Assembly (NCBI RefSeq): GCF_021696945.1
Contig: NZ_JACYHE010000024.1
Span: 1 to 64,000 of the forward strand
DNA from: Streptomyces sp. JJ36
GTDB taxonomy: Bacteria > Actinomycetota > Actinomycetes > Streptomycetales > Streptomycetaceae
Length of the DNA stretch: 64,000 nt
Direction: 5' to 3'
Positions 16,374 to 26,216 of this stretch are shown here, piece after piece. The first letter of the stretch is position 1. Each line of letters opens with the position of its first letter. A program made the position numbers and the translations under genes. The notes under the pieces were generated by a model, which saw only the letters and a program-made list of their open reading frames with translations, was not told where the DNA came from and ran no database searches.

Positions 16374-16397
16374 GTTACATCGTTGAAACAGCGTTGT
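16374..16397. promoter_or_regulatory. Two overlapping LacI-type operators
   Basis: GTTACATCGTTGAAAC (16374-16389) is an imperfect palindrome around a central CG, as bound by LacI/GalR repressors. A second core, ACAGCGTTGT (16388-16397), also centres on CG. The two centres are 11 bp apart, one helical turn, so both lie on one DNA face. The site lies between the arabinofuranosidase and lacI genes, which are divergent. It is the only AT-richer patch of the region. Confidence 0.75.
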
Positions 16398-16525
16398 AAA
16401 TAGGGACGCCGAAGGTTACGGGGTCCCAGGCCGGAACGGGGCTCCCCGTGGCGCCCCGGACACGGTGTGCGAATGTGGGGCGACCGCTTCTTGGGGGTGG
16501 CGCCCGCGGGTGCCGGTGGAAGGTG

Positions 16526-17566
16526 ATGCAGGTGGGTTCCAGTCTGAAGGACGTGGCCGCACGCGCGGGAGTGTCGGTGAAGACCGTCTCCAACGTGGTC
16601 AACGGCTACACCTACGTCTCCCCGGCGACCCGGGAGAAGGTCGAGCAGGCGCTGGCCGAGCTGGACTACCGCCCGAACCTCTCCGCGCGCAACCTGCGCC
16701 GCGGCCGCACCGGCGTGATCGCCCTGGCCCTGCCCGAGCTGGACGCCCCGTACTTCGCCGAGCTCTCCCGGTTCGTGATCGACGCGGCGGCCGAGCGGGG
16801 CTGGACCGTGCTCATCGACCAGACCGACGGTCAGGCCGCCCGGGAACGCGAGGTGCTGCAGGGCATCCGGGAGCAGCTCATCGACGGCCTCATCTTCAGC
16901 CCGATCACCGTGGGCCGCGAGGAACTGGCGACGCGCACCGACCGCACCCCGCTGGTGCTGCTCGGCGAGCGGGTGCTGGACGGTCCCACGCACCATGTGG
17001 CCATCGACAACCTGCGGGCCGCCCGCGAGGTCACCGAGCATCTGCTCGCCCGCGGCCACACCCGGATCGCCGCCATAGGAGCCCAGGAGAACCCGAGCGC
17101 CAACACCGCCCATCTGCGGCTCGCGGGATACCGCCAGGCGCTGGAGGCGGCCGGGGTGCCCTTCGACGAGCGGCTGGTGCCGGCGACCGGCTCCTACCGC
17201 CGGGCCGACGGGGCCGCGCTGATGCGTGAACTGCTGGAGCTGCCCGAGCCGCCGCAGGCCGTCTTCTGCTTCAACGACCTCCTCGCCCTGGGCGCGCTGC
17301 GGACGGCCCTCTCCGCGGGCCTGCGGGTGCCCGGGGACGTGGCGCTGGCGGGCTTCGACGACGTCGAGGACGGCCGGTACAGCACCCCGACGCTGACCAC
17401 CGTCTCCCCGGACAAGGAGCAGATCGCCCGGGTCGCCGTGGAGGTCCTGGACTCGCTCATCGGGGGTGGCCGCGGCGCGCGCCGGGCGGGCGGCGAGGCG
17501 GACGGGCCGCGGGAGATCGAGGCGGACTACCGGCTGATCGTCCGGGAGAGCACGGCGGCCGGGTAG
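16526..17566 (+). CDS. LacI-family transcriptional repressor
   Basis: DNA-binding repressor of 346 residues. The N-terminal helix-turn-helix is SLKDVAARAGVSVKTVSNVVNG with the LacI hinge YRPNLSARNLRRGRTGVIAL after it, then a periplasmic-binding-like effector domain to the C-terminus (VPGDVALAGFDDVEDGRY is the usual late signature). ATG 16526 has GGAAGG only 2 bp upstream; GTG 16532, with 8 bp spacing, is equally plausible and removes two residues. It is divergent from the arabinofuranosidase/ABC operon and most likely represses it, with an arabinose-type inducer, and itself, through the paired operators in the shared intergenic region. Confidence 0.93.
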   Translation: MQVGSSLKDVAARAGVSVKTVSNVVNGYTYVSPATREKVEQALAELDYRPNLSARNLRRGRTGVIALALPELDAPYFAELSRFVIDAAAERGWTVLIDQTDGQAAREREVLQGIREQLIDGLIFSPITVGREELATRTDRTPLVLLGERVLDGPTHHVAIDNLRAAREVTEHLLARGHTRIAAIGAQENPSANTAHLRLAGYRQALEAAGVPFDERLVPATGSYRRADGAALMRELLELPEPPQAVFCFNDLLALGALRTALSAGLRVPGDVALAGFDDVEDGRYSTPTLTTVSPDKEQIARVAVEVLDSLIGGGRGARRAGGEADGPREIEADYRLIVRESTAAG

Positions 17567-17582
17567 GCCGCCGTGCTCTCCC
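17544..17582. terminator. Bidirectional terminator with lacI stop codon in its loop
   Basis: GGGAGAGCACGGCGGCC (17544-17560) pairs perfectly with 17566-17582, giving a 17-bp stem with a 5-nt loop. The TAG stop of the lacI gene (17564-17566) sits in the loop and first base of the right arm. The hairpin lies between the convergent lacI and davB genes and should stop both. Confidence 0.85.
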
Positions 17583-17595
17583 CGGCGCGGGCTCC

Positions 17596-19329
17596 TCAGT
17601 CCTCCGGCAGCTCGACCGGGGCGATCTCGTCGTACACGTCGCCCGGGCCGGGGTTGGCCGGGTCGGTGGCCCCGCCGAGCTGGTGCATCACGCCCCACAC
17701 CGCGTTGAGCGCCGTCTGCACCGCGCCCTCGGCCCAGCCGGCCGTCCAGGAGACGTCGTCGCCCGCCAGGAAGAGCCCGCGCTTGTCCCCGGGCAGCCGG
17801 TCCTGCATGAAGTGGGTGAACAGCCGCCGCTGGTAGCGGTAGTGGCCGGGCAGGTTGGCCTTGAACGCGCCCATGAAGTAGGGCTCGTTCTCCCAGGAGA
17901 CGGTGAGCGGGTCCCCGATGATGTGCTTGCGGATGTCGACACCGGGATAGATCTCGCCCAGCGACTTGAGCATGACCTCCATCCGCTCCCGGGCGTTCAG
18001 CGGCAGCCACTTCAGGCTGTCGTCGCACCAGGTGTACGACAGACAGATCACCGCGGGCCGGTCCGGGCCCTCGTCGAGCAGGTAGGTCCCGCGGGTCATC
18101 CGGTCGGTGAGCGTCATGCTCAGCACGTCGCGGCCCGTCGGGTTCCCCTCGGCGTCGACCGCCTCGTCCCGCCAGAACGGCCGGTCGACGGGCACGAAGA
18201 GCTTGGAGGACTCCATGTAGTGGGTCCGCTCGACGGCGGTCCAGTGGTCGATGGGCAGCAGCGCGTCGTCGCAGTCGATCTGGGACAGCAGCATCCAGGA
18301 CTGCGCGGTGAAGACGGCGGCGCGGTAGGTCCGGATGGCTCCGTCGGCGTCGGTGACCGTGATCCGGTTGCCGGCGGTGCGGTGCAGCCGGGTGACGGCG
18401 GGCCGGTGCCGCCCGTTCTCGTGCAGCGAGGCGAGCGAGGTGCCCAGCGGCCAGTGGGTGAGCTTGGCGGGTTCGCGCTCCCAGAGCCGTAGCGGAAGCT
18501 GCTGGCTGCCGCCGACGATGCCGCGGTGGTCGTCGTCAGCCCCGGTGTAGACCACCCGGAGGATCTCCAGGATGGAGTTGGGGAAGTCGGTGTCCCAGCC
18601 GCCGGTGCCGAAGCCCACCTGCCCGAAGATCTCCCGGTGCCGGAAGGAGGCGAAGGCCGGGGAGTCGCAGAGGAAGCCGTAGAAGGTCTGGTTGTCCAGC
18701 TTCTCCACCAGCGCGGACCAGATCTCCCGGATGCGCGGCACGTCGCGCTCCCGGATCGCCTGCTGCATGTCCGAGAAGTCGGCGCCCTCCTCCAGGCAGG
18801 CGTTCCAGGCCTCCATCACCCGGTGGTAGACCTCGGGCAGGTCGTCCAGGGTGCGGGCGTAGTGGGACTCGCCCTTGAGGTCCACCACGGTGGAGGGGGT
18901 GTCCGGAGCCAGCGGGTTCGGGAACGGCGTGGTCTCCAGCCCGGTGAGGTCGACGTAGTGCCGGAAGGCCGTGGAGGACGGCGGGAAGCGCATGGCGCCC
19001 ATCTCGGCGGTCGGGCCGGGCTCGCAGCCGGTGAAGGACTCGGTCCGCAGCCGCCCGCCGATCCGGTCGGCCTCGTAGACCACGGGCCGCAGGCCCATCT
19101 TCATCAGCTCGTAGGCGGCGACGATGCCGGACAGGCCGCCGCCGATGACGGCGACCTCGGTGCCGTGCTCGGTGGCCGGCACGGAGCCGATGCCGGCGGG
19201 GTGGGCGAGGTAGTCGTCGTAGGCGAAGGGGAAGTCCGGCCCGAACATGGTCAGCGGCTGCGCGTGGGGCTCCGTGGCGCTCGCGGCGTGCTGCTCGTCG
19301 TGGGCGGCGGTGGGCACCGTGGACGTCAT
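17596..19329 (-). CDS. davB: L-lysine 2-monooxygenase (DavB-like) flavoprotein
   Basis: FAD-dependent amino-acid monooxygenase of 577 residues. The Pseudomonas homologue converts L-lysine with O2 to 5-aminovaleramide and CO2. The dinucleotide motif VAVIGGGLSGIVAAYELMKM follows an N-terminal extension containing MFGPDFPFAYDDYLAHPAG, which is characteristic of DavB. Further matches are GGRLRTESF, AEMGAMRFP, GQVGFGTGGWDTDFPNS and the C-terminal FLAGDDVSWTAGWAEGAVQ, the FAD-binding end. Length is near the Pseudomonas enzyme. ATG 19329 overlaps the davA stop (ATGA) and has AAGGAG upstream. Paired with a DavA-like amidase it forms the first step of the 5-aminovalerate route; tryptophan 2-monooxygenase is the main alternative. 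Confidence 0.88.
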   Translation of the reverse strand: MTSTVPTAAHDEQHAASATEPHAQPLTMFGPDFPFAYDDYLAHPAGIGSVPATEHGTEVAVIGGGLSGIVAAYELMKMGLRPVVYEADRIGGRLRTESFTGCEPGPTAEMGAMRFPPSSTAFRHYVDLTGLETTPFPNPLAPDTPSTVVDLKGESHYARTLDDLPEVYHRVMEAWNACLEEGADFSDMQQAIRERDVPRIREIWSALVEKLDNQTFYGFLCDSPAFASFRHREIFGQVGFGTGGWDTDFPNSILEILRVVYTGADDDHRGIVGGSQQLPLRLWEREPAKLTHWPLGTSLASLHENGRHRPAVTRLHRTAGNRITVTDADGAIRTYRAAVFTAQSWMLLSQIDCDDALLPIDHWTAVERTHYMESSKLFVPVDRPFWRDEAVDAEGNPTGRDVLSMTLTDRMTRGTYLLDEGPDRPAVICLSYTWCDDSLKWLPLNARERMEVMLKSLGEIYPGVDIRKHIIGDPLTVSWENEPYFMGAFKANLPGHYRYQRRLFTHFMQDRLPGDKRGLFLAGDDVSWTAGWAEGAVQTALNAVWGVMHQLGGATDPANPGPGDVYDEIAPVELPED

Positions 19330-20165
19330 CGGGGCGTTTCTCCTTGCAGAGGGTGGTGCAGGGGGTCGTGCAGGGGGCGGTACAGCTCCGGGCGGCGGTC
19401 GGCGAGGTAGGGGTTCCCCGCCCGGGAGGCGGCCAGCGACGCCGGGTCGGCGTCGGCCAGCAGCAGGTCCTCGCCGGTGCCCGCCCGGGCCCGTACGGTG
19501 CCGTCCGGGGCGGCGAGGCAGCTCAGCCCGGCGAAGGCGAAGTCGCCCTCCGGGCCGCAGCGGTTGGTGTAGGCGATGTAGAGCTGGCTCTCCCAGGCCC
19601 GTGCGGGCAGCACGGTCTGCGCCACGTGCTCGTACGGGCGCATCAGCGCGGTGGGCACCAGCAGCAGGTCGGTACCGGCGAGAGCATGTGCCCGCACCGG
19701 CTCCGGGAACTCCACGTCGTAGCAGATCAGCAGGCCGATCCGGAGACCGTCCAGCTCCGCCTGGACGACCAGCTCGTCGCCGGGGGTGAAGTGCGCGGTC
19801 TCGTAGTCGCCGTAGAGATGGGTCTTGCGGTAGTGGGCCAGCGGGGTGCCGTCCGGGCCGACGAGCTGGACGGCGTTGTGGACGGCGTCGCCGTCCCGCT
19901 CGGGGTAGCCGTAGGCGATCGCCAGGCCGTGCTCGGCGGCGAGGGCGGCGACGGCGCGGGCGCCCGGCCCGTCGGCCGGCTCGGCCCGTTCCGGGAGCGT
20001 GTCGCCCAGGGCGTACCCGGTGAGGAAGAGCTCTGAGGTGACCAGCAGCCGGGCCCCGCTCCGTGCGGCGCGCCCGGCGGCGGCGCGCAGAGCGGACAGG
20101 CTGTCCGCGGTGGAGGCGGGGACGCCGCCGGGGCCCTGGAGCAGCGCGGTGCGCAGCGGCGTCAT
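19326..20165 (-). CDS. davA: 5-aminovaleramide amidase (DavA-like), nitrilase superfamily
   Basis: Carbon-nitrogen hydrolase of 279 residues, expected to hydrolyse 5-aminovaleramide to 5-aminovalerate and ammonia. The nitrilase triad is Glu45 (TSELFLTGY), Lys114 (HYRKTHLYG) and Cys148 (LLICYDVEFPE). Segments YGYPER, VPTALMRPY and ARAWESQ also match Pseudomonas DavA as I remember it. First gene of the pair, its stop overlaps the davB start, so the two are translated together. The intergenic region upstream carries three GTTGCG repeats that may bind the Lrp protein encoded next. Substrate assignment is from similarity plus the DavB neighbour; another omega-amidase role is possible. Confidence 0.85.
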   Translation of the reverse strand: MTPLRTALLQGPGGVPASTADSLSALRAAAGRAARSGARLLVTSELFLTGYALGDTLPERAEPADGPGARAVAALAAEHGLAIAYGYPERDGDAVHNAVQLVGPDGTPLAHYRKTHLYGDYETAHFTPGDELVVQAELDGLRIGLLICYDVEFPEPVRAHALAGTDLLLVPTALMRPYEHVAQTVLPARAWESQLYIAYTNRCGPEGDFAFAGLSCLAAPDGTVRARAGTGEDLLLADADPASLAASRAGNPYLADRRPELYRPLHDPLHHPLQGETPR

Positions 20166-20241
20166 GGAACCTCGTACGGAGTCGTGCGGTGGGAACGATT
20201 CGACGGTACGGGCGGGGCTCTGCGGCGGGCAAGGCTGCTCT

Positions 20242-20300
20242 GTTGCGCGTTCAGGGAGGATTCGTTGCGCGATTTCGGCCGCCTACGGCGATCTGTTGCG
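20242..20300. promoter_or_regulatory. Three phased GTTGCG repeats before davA
   Basis: GTTGCG occurs at 20242-20247, 20264-20269 and 20295-20300, the first two as GTTGCGCG. Spacings of 22 and 31 bp are close to two and three helical turns. They lie 77-135 bp upstream of the davA start, beside an Lrp-family gene. Candidate Lrp-type multi-site operator; not a proven motif. Confidence 0.45.
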
Positions 20301-20436
20301 GGAGTCGGCCCCGGAAGAGCGCCGGGAGGGGCCGGGGCTGAGCGTGCCCGGCAGGGCGTCGTCCGGTGCGGGCAGCAGTCCCCGAGGGCCGGCGGCCCCT
20401 GGGAGGCCGGGACGCCCCGGGTCCCGGTCCGGCCGG

Positions 20437-20895
20437 TCAGGCGGGCGGGCCCGCGCTGTAGCGGCGCAGCAGCGGCGAGAGCACCAGGACGGACTTGGTG
20501 CGCTCCACGAAGGGCTCACCGGCGATCCGCTCCAGCACCCGCTCGAAGTGGCGCATGTCCGAGGCGAAGACCTGCACGATGGCGTCCGCGTCGCCGGTCA
20601 CGGTCGAGGCGGACGCCACCTCCGGATAGCGGGACAGCGCGCGGTGGATGTCCCGCGGCGAGGTCTTGGAGCGGCAGTACATCTCGATGTAGCCCTCCGT
20701 CTCCCAGCCCAGCGCCGCTGGGTCCACCCGTACGGTGAACCCGGTGATCGCCCCCTCGGCGCGCAGCCGGTCCACCCGGCGTTTCACCGCGGGGGCGGAG
20801 AGCCCGACCTCGGCGCCGATCTCGGCGTAGGAGCGGCGGGCGTCCTCGGCGAGGACGTGGACGATGCGTTCGTCGAGTTCGTTGAGGTGTCGCAC
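20437..20895 (-). CDS. Lrp/AsnC-family transcriptional regulator
   Basis: Regulator of 152 residues. Residues 1-60 are the winged helix-turn-helix (LDERIVHVLAEDARRSYAEIGAEVGLSAPAVKRRVDRL region), followed by the RAM ligand-binding domain with GYIEMYCRSKT and TVTGDADAIVQVFA. Such proteins form octamers that respond to amino acids. GTG 20895 is the only start giving the complete first helix. It lies directly upstream of davAB on the same strand, and lysine or a related amino acid is the obvious effector, making it the likely regulator of that operon. That link is inference from position and from the repeated sites at 20242-20300. Confidence 0.9.
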   Translation of the reverse strand: MRHLNELDERIVHVLAEDARRSYAEIGAEVGLSAPAVKRRVDRLRAEGAITGFTVRVDPAALGWETEGYIEMYCRSKTSPRDIHRALSRYPEVASASTVTGDADAIVQVFASDMRHFERVLERIAGEPFVERTKSVLVLSPLLRRYSAGPPA

Positions 20896-20989
20896 GAGGG
20901 CAGGGTCACTTCACTTCTGCTGCGGTGGCCGGTCGGGGGCGGTGCGCGCCGTACCCGAAGTACAGCACAGGACGGCCACCGGGACCCGC

Positions 20990-21685
20990 TCAGGCGGGCA
21001 CCGCGCGGACCCAGGTGCGGTCCTCGGTGAGATAGCGGTCGAGGGCGAGCCCGGCCCCGGCCAGCGCCTCCTCGAACTGCGGCTCGGTGAGATGGTGCGA
21101 GACGAAGGTCTGACTCCAGGCGGCGTCGCGGTAGGCGTACTCCAGGCGGGTCCGGCGGGCGCCGCCGGCCGCGGGCTCCCGCAGCGCCACCCGTACGGTC
21201 AGCCCGTCCCGGTGCCACTCGGTCCCCGGCGCGAGGTCGCGCTGCCACTGTCCCTCGCGCTGGACGAGCACGCAGCCGCCGGGGGCGGTGTGGCGGGCGC
21301 AGGTGCGCAGCAGGGCGCCGCGCAGCGTCTCGTCGGCGGTGTTGACGAGGAAGGAGGCCAGCAGGACCACGTCGAACCGGGTGTCCAGCGCGAGGTCCTC
21401 GATGGCGGCGCACACGGCCGGGGCGCCGTCGATCCGGGCCAGCATCTCCGGGGACTCGTCGACCGCGGTGACCCGGAGGCCGTGGGCGAGCAGCGGGCGG
21501 GTCATGCGCCCGGCCCCGGCGCCGAGTTCGAGCAGGGTGGCGCCGGGCGGCACGGCCCCGGCGACGATCTCCGGCTCGCCGTTCGCGAGGAGCCGGGTGT
21601 ACAGCTCCACGGAGCAGCCGTCGGGAGTGAAGGCGCCCGGTCCGGTGCCGTGGTGCAGCAGGGTCCGCTGAGGTGTGTCGGTCAT
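20990..21685 (-). CDS. Class I SAM-dependent methyltransferase
   Basis: Protein of 231 residues with the Rossmann methyltransferase pattern: motif I LLELGAGAGRMTRPL near 50-64, an acidic end of strand 2 (VTAVDESPEML) and FDVVLLASFLVN as motif IV. The substrate cannot be deduced; it resembles small-molecule or unassigned methyltransferases. ATG 21685 is chosen since the longer reading upstream is low-complexity and would run through an AT-richer intergenic patch that probably holds the promoter. It sits between lrp and guaB1 on the same strand with gaps of 94 and 73 bp, so it may be its own unit. Confidence 0.8.
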   Translation of the reverse strand: MTDTPQRTLLHHGTGPGAFTPDGCSVELYTRLLANGEPEIVAGAVPPGATLLELGAGAGRMTRPLLAHGLRVTAVDESPEMLARIDGAPAVCAAIEDLALDTRFDVVLLASFLVNTADETLRGALLRTCARHTAPGGCVLVQREGQWQRDLAPGTEWHRDGLTVRVALREPAAGGARRTRLEYAYRDAAWSQTFVSHHLTEPQFEEALAGAGLALDRYLTEDRTWVRAVPA

Positions 21686-21758
21686 GCCCGCATCCCAGCA
21701 CGAGGCCTCCGCCGGCCGAAGCAATTCGCGCTGGGGCGAATACCCTCGGCCGTGCGGG

Positions 21759-23754
<1,996 letters not shown>

Positions 23755-23908
23755 GCCGCCCGGCGGACGCCCGGGCGCGGCAATGTAGCGCAGCCGCAAC
23801 GGGCCCGGCCGGTCTTTGTCGGTTGATGACGAACCCTCAGTGACCTGCCTCCGGCGGCGACTAGCGTCCAGTCGCACTTCGAGGACGAGCACCTGTGCGA
23901 ACGGACAC

Positions 23909-23913
23909 GGAGG
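23909..23913 (+). promoter_or_regulatory. Ribosome-binding site fixing the DUF4142 start
   Basis: GGAGG lies 5 bp before ATG 23919. This favours that ATG over the in-frame GTG at 23895, which has no comparable site. Confidence 0.8.
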
Positions 23914-23918
23914 AACCC

Positions 23919-24575
23919 ATGCGGTGGTTCACCAGTATCAGGCCGCCGGGGGACCGGCGGACGATCGGCACCGCGCTGATCGTGGTGTCCCTCATCGCCA
24001 CGGTGGTGTCGCTGCTGTTGCCGGCCCAGCTGTTCAACGGCAACCGTTCGGTGGCCGCTGCCCGGCAGGGCTGGATCGACGACGGCCGCGGCACCACCAG
24101 CACCCCCTACGGACCGCTGACGGCACTCGACCGGGACTTCGTCCGCAAGGTCCGGCTCGCCGGGCTCTGGGAGCTCCCGGCCGGCCGTCAGGCACAGGAG
24201 CGCGGCTTCCGCAAGGCCACCCGGACCGCCGGGGACCATCTGGTCGCGGGCCACACCGAGCTGGACCGCCGCGCCATCGAGGCCGGCCGGGCGCTGGGCA
24301 TCTCGCTGCCCAACCAGCCCGGCGAGAAACAGCAGCAGTTGCTGGCGGAGATGGACGCGGCGCAGGGCGAGGAGTTCGACCGCAAGCTGGCGAACATCCT
24401 GCGGATGGCGCACGGAAAGGTCTTCCAGTTGATCGCCGTCGTGCGGCACCAGACCCGCAACTCGATGGTGCGGTCCCTCGCGGACCGGGCGAACGCCGTC
24501 GTTCTCGACCACATCACGGTCCTGGAGAACACCGGGCTCGTGGACTTCGAACCGTTCGACGACGACGTGCTATGA
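23919..24575 (+). CDS. DUF4142 domain membrane-anchored protein
   Basis: Protein of 218 residues. A hydrophobic segment at 16-35 acts as signal anchor or signal peptide. The rest matches DUF4142 (putative outer-surface helical bundle): FVRKVRLAGLWELPAGRQAQERG, a H-x-x-LDRRAIEAGRALGISLP segment, FDRKLANILRMAHGK and RHQTRNSMVRSLADRAN. The family is a four-helix bundle of unknown function, often related to ferritin-like folds and stress loci. The DUF1996 gene follows after 13 bp, so they are co-transcribed and both face outward. Upstream lies about 700 bp with only the acyl-CoA synthetase relic; the promoter must be in its last 150 bp. Confidence 0.85.
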   Translation: MRWFTSIRPPGDRRTIGTALIVVSLIATVVSLLLPAQLFNGNRSVAAARQGWIDDGRGTTSTPYGPLTALDRDFVRKVRLAGLWELPAGRQAQERGFRKATRTAGDHLVAGHTELDRRAIEAGRALGISLPNQPGEKQQQLLAEMDAAQGEEFDRKLANILRMAHGKVFQLIAVVRHQTRNSMVRSLADRANAVVLDHITVLENTGLVDFEPFDDDVL

Positions 24576-24588
24576 GAGTGAGGCGCAG

Positions 24589-26085
24589 ATGAGAGCACAG
24601 CCAGCCAGGCACCAACGCAGGTCCCGCAAGGGGATCGCCATGCTCGCGGCCCTGCTGCTGGGCGGGAGCGGCATCGCGGTGGTGACCGCCAACGCCATGG
24701 CCGGCCAGGGCAGCCAGGGCGACGACCGCGACGGGACGGTCGGCAGGACGGCCACCGTGCAGACGATCGACTGCCCGGACGTGGCGCTCGCGATGGAGGA
24801 GGTACCCCAGCAGGCCGAGGAGGAGGTGGCCAGGAGCTCTGCCGAGCTCGACCGCCGGGTGACGGAGGCGTTCTGGCAGCTCAACCGGGGCGAGTCCGCG
24901 AGGACGGTGGTACCCCGGCTGGAGCAGCAACGCCAGACGCTCATCGACCGCATCCGGGTCCTGCTGGACCGCCTGGAGGCTCAGCAGCCCGCCGGCCTGG
25001 ACTCCATGGACGAGTGCGAGGTCCGGGAGGTCGAGGGCACGCCCGTCGACGACGGCCAGAACGGCGACGACGGTCAGGACGGCCAGGAACAGGGCGGCGA
25101 CGGCCAGGACGGCCAGGACGGAGACGGCCAGGAACAGGACGGCGGCGGCCAGGACGGCCAGGACGGAGACGGCGAGGAACAGGCCACCGGGCCGGTCGCC
25201 GAGGACTTCGTCGACATCACCACCGTCGAGCCGAACGTGCAGGAACCACAGGAGCAGGAGGGCGCCTCCACCGGCACCTTCACCTCCGAGTGCGGCGTCA
25301 ACGAGGAGGAGCACTTCAACACGGACAACGTCATCGTGGCGCCGGGCCAGCTCAACGGGGCCCAGCACACCCACGACCACGTCGGCAACCTCGAGACCGA
25401 CTTCGACTCGGACAACGACGTCCTGGCCCAGGGCGAGACGACCTGCACCAACGGGGACCAGTCGACGTACTACTGGCCCGTGCTGCGGGCCCTGGACGGC
25501 CAGGAGGACAACCGGGGCACCCCCGACGGCTTCGGGAACCAGGGCAACGTCGGCACCATCCTGCAGGCCAAGGAGGTGGACATCACCTTCGAGGGGAGCC
25601 CGGTGGGCGACGTCGTGGCGATGCCCCGCTTCCTGCAGATCATCACCGGTGACGCCAAGGCGTTCACCAACGGGCCGGAGAACGCCAACGCCTCCTGGAG
25701 CTGCACCGGCTTCGAGGACCGTCAGCTCACCGACAAGTACCCGATCTGCCCGGAGGGCAGCGACATCACCCGCACCTTCCGCTTCCAGAGCTGCTGGGAC
25801 GGCGAGAACATCGACAGCGCGAACAGCCGGGACCACATGGCCTTCGCCGAGGAGGACGGCTCCTGCCCGGACGGCTTCGTCGCCGTGCCGCAACTGGTGC
25901 AGAAGCTGACCTACGAGGTTCCGGAAGGCGAGAACATCCCGGAGGAGACGCCCTTCGCGGTGGACGGCTTCGCGGAGCAGCTCAAGAAGCCGGTCACCGA
26001 CCACAGCGACTTCATCAACGTGATGCCGGAGGAGCTGATGGAGGAGGCCGTCGACTGCATCAACAGCGGGCAGGACTGCTCCTGA
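24589..26085 (+). CDS. Secreted DUF1996 domain protein with Asp/Gly/Gln repeat linker
   Basis: Protein of 498 residues with a signal peptide (basic N-terminus, hydrophobic 15-33, AMA cleavage region near 38). Residues 60-145 form a helical, Glu/Arg-rich part. Residues 154-199 are an acidic low-complexity linker of repeated DGQDGQ units. From about 245 the DUF1996 domain follows: HTHDHVGNLETDF, CTNGDQSTYYWP, a WSCTGF and P-x-C-P-x-G segment, FQSCWDGENIDS and DHMAFAEEDGSCPDGF, with many conserved Cys likely in disulfides. DUF1996 is widespread in fungi and actinobacteria; catalytic role unknown. Translation probably coupled to the DUF4142 gene 13 bp before. Strong hairpin terminator follows. 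Confidence 0.87.
   Translation: MRAQPARHQRRSRKGIAMLAALLLGGSGIAVVTANAMAGQGSQGDDRDGTVGRTATVQTIDCPDVALAMEEVPQQAEEEVARSSAELDRRVTEAFWQLNRGESARTVVPRLEQQRQTLIDRIRVLLDRLEAQQPAGLDSMDECEVREVEGTPVDDGQNGDDGQDGQEQGGDGQDGQDGDGQEQDGGGQDGQDGDGEEQATGPVAEDFVDITTVEPNVQEPQEQEGASTGTFTSECGVNEEEHFNTDNVIVAPGQLNGAQHTHDHVGNLETDFDSDNDVLAQGETTCTNGDQSTYYWPVLRALDGQEDNRGTPDGFGNQGNVGTILQAKEVDITFEGSPVGDVVAMPRFLQIITGDAKAFTNGPENANASWSCTGFEDRQLTDKYPICPEGSDITRTFRFQSCWDGENIDSANSRDHMAFAEEDGSCPDGFVAVPQLVQKLTYEVPEGENIPEETPFAVDGFAEQLKKPVTDHSDFINVMPEELMEEAVDCINSGQDCS
25048..25185 (+). repeat. In-frame GACGGCCAG repeats coding a DGQ linker
   Basis: The 9-mer GACGGCCAG and close variants recur many times between 25048 and 25185, all in frame, encoding Asp-Gly-Gln units with Asp-Gly-Asp-Gly and Glu-Gln spacers. 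Two longer copies containing GGCCAGGACGGAGACGGC are nearly identical. Such repeats are prone to slippage and copy-number change. Confidence 0.85.
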
Positions 26086-26146
26086 CCCGCCGCCTCCCCG
26101 CGAGGCCCTCCCCGCCCTCCGCCCCGCCGGCCTCGCGGGGAAAGGC

Positions 26147-26188
26147 GGCGGCCCCGGACACGGATTCGGTTCCGTGTCCGGGGCCGCC
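26147..26188. terminator. Strong bidirectional terminator
   Basis: GGCGGCCCCGGACACGGA (26147-26164) pairs perfectly over 18 bp with 26171-26188, leaving a TTCGGT loop. It lies between the convergent DUF1996 gene (ends 26085) and the PucR-type regulator (ends 26217). Confidence 0.9.
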
Positions 26189-26216
26189 GTCGTACGGGGC
26201 GGAAGCGCCCCGGGGG

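Noticed and set aside
25048-25185. CRISPR-like or minisatellite array
   Set aside because: Repeats are in frame, contiguous and encode an acidic linker of the DUF1996 protein.
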